From Betaproteobacteria bacterium Ga0077540 (GTDB lineage Bacteria; Pseudomonadota; Gammaproteobacteria; Burkholderiales; Methylophilaceae), in assembly GCA_001464125.1 (NCBI GenBank), contig LNEP01000015.1:1-64000 (forward strand): a DNA stretch of 64,000 nt, read 5' to 3'. The position numbers were made by a program, and so were the translations under genes. This document shows, one piece after another, positions 58,314 through 64,000 of this stretch. Each line of letters begins with the position of its first letter. Position 1 is the first letter of the stretch. The notes beneath the pieces were generated by a model, which saw only the letters and a list, made by a program, of their open reading frames with translations, was not told the DNA's origin and did not search any database.

Positions 58314-59063
58314 TTATTTTTTAGCCGCCAAACCACAATCAGATTTCGTTTTGCTCTCCAATCGTGCGAAATACTGACTGCTACCGGTCGCCATCGCATA
58401 TGGGTTAGACCGTACATAATCAATGTAAGCCATTTGTCGTTCGCTCACATGCGCTGCTAATGTCTTGGCTTGGCAGGCGCAGGCAGCTACCCTATCTTGG
58501 CCCGTTTGGGCCGTATATTTTTCAGTGCAACGCTGCGTGTTTGCTTGCTGATATGCCGTGCTCCAAGGCGTAGTATTTTGTGCGTTTTCTGCCAAATTTG
58601 CCCGTGCTTGCGTAATCAGTGAGTACATCATCTCTACACTTGCGCGTAATTGACCTAGGGCAGCGGTTTGTAAAATTTCAGTGGATGGTATCTCCAAGTT
58701 AGCAGGCGTTACTCTAAACGCTGCTTCTATTTGTGTGGTGCTTGGGATGGCATAACCTTGTGCCGCCAACATAATTTTCTTAGCAGGCTCAGCATCCAAA
58801 ACCGCATTCGCTTCTTCCAGATGTGCAGCGGGCAAGCTTAATGTTAATAGCGCAGTACATGGCTCGTCTTGCTTTTCGGTGACTTTCAGCGTCACTAGTT
58901 GATCACTCACGGCGTGCGTAAAGGCCGGCGGAATACGGTTGAGCAAATAATTTTGCTCATTCTGTTGCAGAGTTTCTAACTGCGTGGTGTTTAAACAGGC
59001 TGCATCGGATAATTGCCAGAACCCGCTAAAGAATACAATCCAAAAACCGCGTTTGATGCTCAT
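58314..59063 (-). CDS. hypothetical exported protein
   Basis: A 249-residue protein I do not recognise. I choose the ATG at 59063, after GAGAG, giving MSIKRGFWIVFFSGFWQLSDAAC with a signal peptide; the ORF-track start adds 23 residues of no signal character. The rest is mostly helical and Ala/Gln-rich, with four to five cysteines after the signal (CLNTTQ, CTALL, CTEKY, CACQAK, CGLAAKK), so disulfides are likely. It converges with DUF3034, with stop codons five bases apart. Confidence 0.72.
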   Translation of the reverse strand: MSIKRGFWIVFFSGFWQLSDAACLNTTQLETLQQNEQNYLLNRIPPAFTHAVSDQLVTLKVTEKQDEPCTALLTLSLPAAHLEEANAVLDAEPAKKIMLAAQGYAIPSTTQIEAAFRVTPANLEIPSTEILQTAALGQLRASVEMMYSLITQARANLAENAQNTTPWSTAYQQANTQRCTEKYTAQTGQDRVAACACQAKTLAAHVSERQMAYIDYVRSNPYAMATGSSQYFARLESKTKSDCGLAAKK

Positions 59064-59156
59064 ATACACACTCTCATTCAAATATTTGCGTGTGTGACAA
59101 AGCCTTACGTGGCGAGTTCTATTTTGATACAAAAACCACTAGGAAAAAGTGCGAAA

Positions 59157-60254
59157 TTAGGCGAAAAATGTGCGAACTACATTAATTGTGGCCTCTACGT
59201 CGGCATCTGACAATTGCGGGCCGATAGGTAAACTGAGAGTTTGTTGCGCATATTGCTCAGCCAGTGGGTAACTTGCTTGCGCAATGGGGAGATGCTGATA
59301 GGCCTGCTGCTTGTGCGGCGGGACAGGATAGTGAATCAGCGTTTGCACACCTGATTGTGTAAGGTGTTGTTGCAGTGCATCGCGCTGCGGTGTTGCCACT
59401 ACGTATAAATGCCAGACCGGGCTTGCGCCTGCTGGTGTTGTGGGCAACACCAAAGGCAAATCTGCCAATGCTGCTTGGTAACGTGCTGCTATGGTTTGTC
59501 TGCGTGCATTCCATGCATCTAAGTACTTTAGCTTAACGGCTAAGACAGCTGCCTGGATCGGGTCTAGGCGACTATTCACGCCCAACGCATCGTTGTAATA
59601 CTTAACCGCCGAACCATAATTGCCTAATTGGCGAATGCGTTTTGCTAAATCTGCGTTTTGCGTGGTGACTGCACCACCATCGCCCAGCGCCCCTAAATTT
59701 TTACCGGGGTAGAAGCTCCACGCCACCACATCGCCATGGCTACCGATACGCTCACCATGGATGGTAGCGCCGTGTGCTTGGGCGGCATCTTCTACTACAT
59801 ATAACCCGTGTTGTTTTGCCAGTGCGCAAATGGCTGGCATGTCTGCCGGCATGCCATATAAATGCACCGGCATAATGGCTTTGGTGCGTTTTGTAATATG
59901 TGGTGCGATATCTTCTGCGGTAATCACGTATTGTCCTGTGGCAGGCTCCACCGGCACAGGCGTAGCACCCACTGCACTGACTGCCAACCAAGTGGCAATA
60001 AAGGTGTGCGAAGGCACAATCACCTCATCACCAGCACCCACATCCAAAGCTCGTAAAGCCAGTGTTAACGCATCTAAACCATTGCCTACCCCTACACAAT
60101 ATTGGGCTTGGGTATATTGCGCAAAAGCGGCTTCAAAGGTTTCCACCTCGGGGCCGCCAATATACCAACCAGAACGGCTGGCACGTAATACCGCTTCATC
60201 TAGCTCTTTAGCTAGCGCATGATAAGCGGCTTTTAAATCTAAAAATGGAATCAC
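59157..60254 (-). CDS. DegT/DnrJ/EryC1/StrS family sugar aminotransferase
   Basis: PLP-dependent aminotransferase that aminates a nucleotide-linked keto sugar. The PLP-binding Lys is in WSFYPGKNLGALGDGGAVTT. GNGLDALTLALRAL, VIVPSHTFIATWLAV and VEDAAQAHGA are family blocks. Its 365 residues are normal. With the neighbouring ketoisomerase it resembles the FdtB/QdtB pair making a 3-amino-3,6-dideoxyhexose (Fuc3N or Qui3N type) for lipopolysaccharide. No glucose-1-phosphate thymidylyltransferase is in the window, so the dTDP-sugar supply would be encoded elsewhere. Confidence 0.92.
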   Translation of the reverse strand: MIPFLDLKAAYHALAKELDEAVLRASRSGWYIGGPEVETFEAAFAQYTQAQYCVGVGNGLDALTLALRALDVGAGDEVIVPSHTFIATWLAVSAVGATPVPVEPATGQYVITAEDIAPHITKRTKAIMPVHLYGMPADMPAICALAKQHGLYVVEDAAQAHGATIHGERIGSHGDVVAWSFYPGKNLGALGDGGAVTTQNADLAKRIRQLGNYGSAVKYYNDALGVNSRLDPIQAAVLAVKLKYLDAWNARRQTIAARYQAALADLPLVLPTTPAGASPVWHLYVVATPQRDALQQHLTQSGVQTLIHYPVPPHKQQAYQHLPIAQASYPLAEQYAQQTLSLPIGPQLSDADVEATINVVRTFFA

Positions 60255-60283
60255 AGCTTGATTTCTAATTGAATGGTGCCTGA

Positions 60284-60697
60284 CTAGGCAGCAGCCCAGC
60301 GTGCACGCATAAAATCATCATACTTGCGGTAGTAATCGTCTTCGCTGTATTTGTTAGAAGCCAAACACATCAGCACGGAGCCAGATGAGAAATTGTCGAT
60401 TTCGCGCCAAATCATCGGGCATACATATAAACCGTAATAAGAGCGTGCTAAGTGGAATTTGCGTTTGTTTTTGCCATCATCCAAGGTGATGTCAAAGCTA
60501 CCGGACATAGCGACTATGAACTGATGCAAGCCTTTGTGTGCATGGCCGCCACGCTCGGCGCCACCCGGCACATCGTAGACGTAATACACGCGTTGCATCT
60601 CAAATGGAATCTGCGAGCTGTTTTCCACAAAGGTTAAATTCCCATGGGGATCATGAATTTTGGGCAATTCTATAATTCTGCAATCTTCTAGTGGCAT
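60284..60697 (-). CDS. FdtA/WxcM-like sugar 3,4-ketoisomerase
   Basis: A 137-residue cupin with DPHGNLTFVEN, VPGGAERGGHAHKGLHQFIVAMSG-like metal/substrate loops and LYVCPMIWREIDNFSSGSV. The family converts dTDP-4-keto-6-deoxyglucose to the 3-keto sugar that the adjacent aminotransferase would take. Conserved His residues lie in GGHAHKGLHQ. It lies 29 bases upstream of the aminotransferase on the same strand. Confidence 0.9.
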   Translation of the reverse strand: MPLEDCRIIELPKIHDPHGNLTFVENSSQIPFEMQRVYYVYDVPGGAERGGHAHKGLHQFIVAMSGSFDITLDDGKNKRKFHLARSYYGLYVCPMIWREIDNFSSGSVLMCLASNKYSEDDYYRKYDDFMRARWAAA

Positions 60698-60833
60698 ATA
60701 TGCTCCAACTCAGCGTTTGAGGCGCTACTTCATTTAATCAATAGACTTTTTCGTATATTGATAATGCCACATGACTAGTCACTACTTTTCAGTAATCAGA
60801 AGGCGTTTTTCCCGCTAAATTCTGGTTTTGCAT

Positions 60834-62291
60834 TTAGGCACTTAATGCCATCGCCTTCTCAGAAATATCCACAGGCAATATATGTTGCTTCGTTGCGGCA
60901 TAATGTAAGCCTTGCACCACTTGATCATTGAGTGAAGTCGCAAAGAAACCACTCGACATCGCTAACAATGCAATCTCTGGGTAGTGTTGAATAATGGTGC
61001 CTTGGTCCTGCTCCCACGCATCACGCGCGGCTGCATCTGGCACCAAAAAGCCACCAGGGATACGTTTGATGGCGGCAATCACAGGTACTGTATCTGCTGC
61101 AATCAATTGCATCTGCGCCAATTCGGCCAATAGCTTTTCAATGATGAGTGCGTCATCTGTGGCATCGCCATACAGCTTGCGGAAATAGTCCGTATTAAAC
61201 TCCGCAGCAATGTTCATAAAATCGCCATCGTCTTCGGCACACGCCGTTTGGTTGGTAATGCGGTACAAGCTGCAATTTAAATCCACCACATTCAACAAGG
61301 TATAAACATTGCATATATCGGCTTTTTTAATGCGGAAGAATGATACCGCAATGGCAGACTTTGTTTCTTGCACTGGTGTTGGTTGCAAGCCCAAGCATTT
61401 CAACAATTGTGATGGCTGATACGTCCATACCAAATCCGTTGCGTTGAGTTCTGACTCAGCACAACGCACTTGCCAGCCGGTTTCCGTTTTAGTCACTTGT
61501 TGTACTGCTTGCGTGACGTAATGGATGTTTTTATGCGCTAACAGCTCTTGCTTTACTTTGGTCACAATCGCGCCGACGCTACTCAATTTTGGATAATGGA
61601 ATATGGTGGGGGCCAAGCTCACAGGCTTGCCTTGGTAGCTTTCTAGCAAGGTCTCAGGATAAAACAGCGGCAACCAAGCCACACGATGATAACGCCCAAG
61701 CATCTTGTCTGCAGTCACACCCTGCGCTTTCAGTAAATACGGAGCAATCAGTTTTTTATGCATGGTGTTGCCATGGTTGGCGATGGAGGCTGTGGCGTAA
61801 TCCAAGGTATCGTAAGCCGTGCCATTCACTTTTTGGCGCGCATGGATAGACGCTTCTGGTTGCGAATGTTGTAAATCGGCAATGCTGTCCTGCGCGAAAG
61901 GCAATTGGCTGAAGCTGTGGTAAGCGTTGCTCAACAGCACATCGTCATACACCGCACCATCCACCATCATTTTTGGCATGTCAAACTCATGCAATGGGCT
62001 ATATTTCAAGGCCCACTCATGCACGATATTTAAAAATCTGCCCACATCGTTGCGTAAAGTAGGGTCATAACTTGCCAGTTCAGACCACTTGGCTTGGTTC
62101 AAATAGCCATCCAACTCAAACTTCACCAGCCCGGCATCAAACATCACGCCGTCAATCTGCAAGCCAGCAAAGTAGCCACCCAATGGGCCGCCCGGGTTCA
62201 CCAACGTGACTTGTTTACCCTGCTCTGCCAATTCTAAAGCGGCAATCATGCCTGCTAATGCGTTGCCTACAATGACGGTGTGGTTGTTCAT
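60834..62291 (-). CDS. FAD-dependent oxidoreductase (amine oxidase/mutase-like)
   Basis: A 485-residue flavoprotein with an N-terminal dinucleotide fold (HTVIVGNALAGMIAALELAEQ then a Glu/Asn-binding strand, and GGYFAGLQIDGVMFDAG), like protoporphyrinogen oxidase or UDP-galactopyranose mutase relatives. The GxGxxG motif is altered to GNALAG. The substrate is not evident. It sits in a surface-glycan run and overlaps the methyltransferase by four bases (ATGA), so a sugar or lipid-linked substrate is likely. The 136 bases between it and the ketoisomerase hold no recognised signal. Confidence 0.8.
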   Translation of the reverse strand: MNNHTVIVGNALAGMIAALELAEQGKQVTLVNPGGPLGGYFAGLQIDGVMFDAGLVKFELDGYLNQAKWSELASYDPTLRNDVGRFLNIVHEWALKYSPLHEFDMPKMMVDGAVYDDVLLSNAYHSFSQLPFAQDSIADLQHSQPEASIHARQKVNGTAYDTLDYATASIANHGNTMHKKLIAPYLLKAQGVTADKMLGRYHRVAWLPLFYPETLLESYQGKPVSLAPTIFHYPKLSSVGAIVTKVKQELLAHKNIHYVTQAVQQVTKTETGWQVRCAESELNATDLVWTYQPSQLLKCLGLQPTPVQETKSAIAVSFFRIKKADICNVYTLLNVVDLNCSLYRITNQTACAEDDGDFMNIAAEFNTDYFRKLYGDATDDALIIEKLLAELAQMQLIAADTVPVIAAIKRIPGGFLVPDAAARDAWEQDQGTIIQHYPEIALLAMSSGFFATSLNDQVVQGLHYAATKQHILPVDISEKAMALSA

Positions 62292-63055
62292 GATGACAAT
62301 TCCTTACGTTGAAGATTGATGTAAATTTCGGAGCCGTTTTCCGGAAAATGCTTGGTCAGCGCCCACAAGCCATCCAACATGGCTTGGTTGGCAAACCCGC
62401 TTTGCGCTAAGGTGTGCATTTGTGCGTGGGTAAATGGCTTCATAAAAAACGAGCCTTCGGATACCACGGCAAACCCAGTCAGGTCAGCCAGTGTCTTGAG
62501 GCTTTGCAAATCAAAAATACGGGGTTGTTTAAAGGTTTTTTGCAACTCAGAAGGCGCATACAGCGTATCGATCAAGCCCATTTCTAAGGCCAATAGGCGA
62601 TGCATGGATTTAGCGTTCGGCACATTCACATGCACCAGCGTATGCGCGGAGCACAATGCTTTGGCACTGAGCATCAGCGCTTCGGCATCGGGCACTTCGT
62701 GCAATAGGCTACTGAGTAAAATCAAATCGTAATCACCTTGCAACTGCTCGGTAGCGGTAGCGTCTTCTAAAAAATGCTGTACAACATTAACCTTGCTATT
62801 CTTTGCCATATCTTGTCTGGCTTTTTCGGCAAAGGCGCTACCTGGCTCCACAATGCACAAATGCTCAAACCCCTGCCAGCTGTTGGCAATGGTGTCCCAG
62901 CCGCAACCCACTTCTAAAATACGTTTGGGTTGATGGGTTTCTAGTAATTCCAACAATAACCGTTTGCGATACTGCGCTTGTATCACTTCAAAATTACTGG
63001 CGGAATACGCACTTTGGTAAGCTTCAATTTCTTGCTGTTTTAAGGTCAAACTCAT
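62288..63055 (-). CDS. class I SAM-dependent methyltransferase
   Basis: A 255-residue methyltransferase with motif I RILEVGCGWDTIANS (about 51), acidic VEPGSAFAE and YDLILLSSLLHEVPDAEAL. I choose the ATG at 63055, which makes an ATGA overlap with the FemAB/GNAT-like gene upstream; the ORF-track start lies deeper inside that gene. At its other end it overlaps the flavoprotein start. The acceptor is unknown, probably a sugar or its precursor given the neighbours. Confidence 0.87.
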   Translation of the reverse strand: MSLTLKQQEIEAYQSAYSASNFEVIQAQYRKRLLLELLETHQPKRILEVGCGWDTIANSWQGFEHLCIVEPGSAFAEKARQDMAKNSKVNVVQHFLEDATATEQLQGDYDLILLSSLLHEVPDAEALMLSAKALCSAHTLVHVNVPNAKSMHRLLALEMGLIDTLYAPSELQKTFKQPRIFDLQSLKTLADLTGFAVVSEGSFFMKPFTHAQMHTLAQSGFANQAMLDGLWALTKHFPENGSEIYINLQRKELSS

Positions 63056-63990
63056 GCCAACTCCAATTCTAGCCATTGCAAAATCGTGGTTCTGCCGCCA
63101 AACATCTCTTTTTGTGCCGCCAAACCTTCATTGAAAGATAAGCCGCGATTACAGGTGGAAATGCCAAAATTAAAATAGGGTTTATGGGCAAACGCGTCTG
63201 AAATCAAATGTTCCAGCAGCGCATCCAACGCGCCGGTTTCGCGCGCCGCATCGGTTAAGCCAATGTATTGGGTATGCGTCACTTCGGCATAGTCATACAC
63301 CACGACACCTGCCACTGGCTGGTCGCCAAGGTAAGCTAGATATAACTGGATTTGTGGAAAGCGCGAGGCCAGTAATTGCATTTCTTGCAAGCTGTGTGTG
63401 GGTTTGACCGCATGACGATCTTCCAGATTTTGTGTGAGCATCTGCCAAAAACTGGCGTAATCCTCACTTTTTTGTACGGTAATACCCGCTTTTTTGGCTT
63501 TGCCAATGGCGTGTTTTCTTCCTTTGGCCAATGGCAAACGTGCAGACTGCTGAATGGTGGTCGAGACATCCACGCGCGAGGTTTTGGCCCCTAAGCGGTG
63601 TAATGCATATAAATCTTCTTCGCTGGGTACGCGGTGGTAAATATGCGGTACGGGTTTATAAATCAACTTGGCAATGCCCGCAGCAATCAACCAATCTTTC
63701 AGTTGCTCGAAGATGGTTTTCACATCGGCAGCGCCCGTTTTATCCGCCAAAACAAGTCCGCCAAAGGTCAGACCGCCGTGCGATACCACGGTATCGCCAT
63801 CGCGACTGGCAGACAGCATAGCGACCAACTGCCCTTCTTTTTCAATCATTAAAGAGGCATCAGTAAAGCGGTCTGCGTGGTAATCCATATAACCACGGTC
63901 AAACAAAAATGTCCCGTTACGGCTGGCTTGGTTAAAGCGATTCCAAGTCTCTAAATCTTCTGCGCGGTAAGGTTTGAATGTAAAGCTCAT
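63052..63990 (-). CDS. FemAB/GNAT-like acyltransferase
   Basis: A 312-residue protein of the FemAB-related GNAT type (start MSFTFKPYRAEDLETWNRFN; later VAGVVVYDYAEVTHTQYIGLT; tail YFNFGISTCNRGLSFNEGLA). Members transfer acyl or aminoacyl groups to sugars or peptidoglycan and are common in lipopolysaccharide loci. It overlaps the methyltransferase by four bases and is the first gene of this run in the window. Its start lies 10 bases from the window edge, so an upstream gene may be coupled to it. Confidence 0.82.
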   Translation of the reverse strand: MSFTFKPYRAEDLETWNRFNQASRNGTFLFDRGYMDYHADRFTDASLMIEKEGQLVAMLSASRDGDTVVSHGGLTFGGLVLADKTGAADVKTIFEQLKDWLIAAGIAKLIYKPVPHIYHRVPSEEDLYALHRLGAKTSRVDVSTTIQQSARLPLAKGRKHAIGKAKKAGITVQKSEDYASFWQMLTQNLEDRHAVKPTHSLQEMQLLASRFPQIQLYLAYLGDQPVAGVVVYDYAEVTHTQYIGLTDAARETGALDALLEHLISDAFAHKPYFNFGISTCNRGLSFNEGLAAQKEMFGGRTTILQWLELELA

Positions 63991-64000
63991 GCAAATTGCC

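Overview
The window looks like a chromosomal segment of a betaproteobacterium, most likely a methylotroph of the Methylophilaceae (Methylotenera/Methylophilus-like). This is inferred from protein character, moderate GC, betaproteobacterial gene order (rplM-rpsI-argC-erpA; accB-accC-prmA-DUF3426; gmk-rpoZ-spoT-recG; argH beside a LytS/LytTR pair and hemCD) and a free-standing pqqA for the PQQ cofactor of methanol oxidation. Almost all of the window is dense core-genome coding sequence. I see no insertion sequence, prophage or CRISPR array.

Layout. 1-500: leader and three tandem strong promoters of an rRNA operon pointing left out of the window. 0.5-7.3 kb: tpiA, tyrS, an M23 murein endopeptidase, anmK, gltA and a lipoprotein esterase. 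7.4-10.7 kb: erpA, bactofilin, a coiled-coil membrane protein, argC and the rpsI/rplM operon. 11-14.3 kb: a FimV-like protein, then ubiA/ubiC. 14.3-19.5 kb: recG, spoT, rpoZ and gmk. 19.5-26.3 kb: the Anbu proteasome-like protease next to gmk and, after a TonB-dependent receptor and two tRNAs (Asp, Val), its usual partners (transglutaminase-like protein, alpha-E protein, circularly permuted ATP-grasp). 26.5-34 kb: yicC, a Ser/Thr kinase with a PP2C phosphatase, rph, rdgB, a small conserved protein, recQ and hemW. 34-42.5 kb: a second FimV/LysM-like membrane protein, argH, LytS/LytTR regulators, a small-conductance channel-like protein, hemC, hemD, a ferredoxin reductase and fxsA. 42.5-49.5 kb: cutA, dsbD, a TlpA-like thioredoxin, aroQ, accB, accC, prmA and a zinc-ribbon protein. 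49.6-53.5 kb: pqqA, then divergent oxyR and katG with two unreported small ORFs between them, then rubredoxin and a 31-residue membrane peptide. 53.8-59.1 kb: a GGDEF/EAL protein, a cupredoxin-like protein, a lipoprotein truncated hemoglobin, a DUF3034 protein and an unknown exported protein. 59.2-64 kb: five leftward genes for a surface glycan (aminotransferase, ketoisomerase, flavoprotein, methyltransferase, FemAB/GNAT-like), probably continuing past the window.

How the genes work together. Several sets form functional units: peroxide defence (OxyR-KatG), thiol-disulfide handling (DsbD-TlpA), fatty acid initiation (AccB-AccC), haem synthesis (HemC-HemD, with HemW), ubiquinone (UbiC-UbiA), stringent response (SpoT-RpoZ-Gmk) and ITP/XTP and RNA quality control (Rph-RdgB-YicC). 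The least understood set is the Anbu/ATP-grasp/alpha-E/transglutaminase system, which is split here by a receptor gene and tRNAs and inserted between yicC and gmk. Other points worth a second look are the two small ORFs in the katG leader, the orphan pqqA, an intrinsic-terminator-like hairpin inside the ubiA coding sequence, and the EAL/cupredoxin/lipoprotein-globin/DUF3034 cluster.
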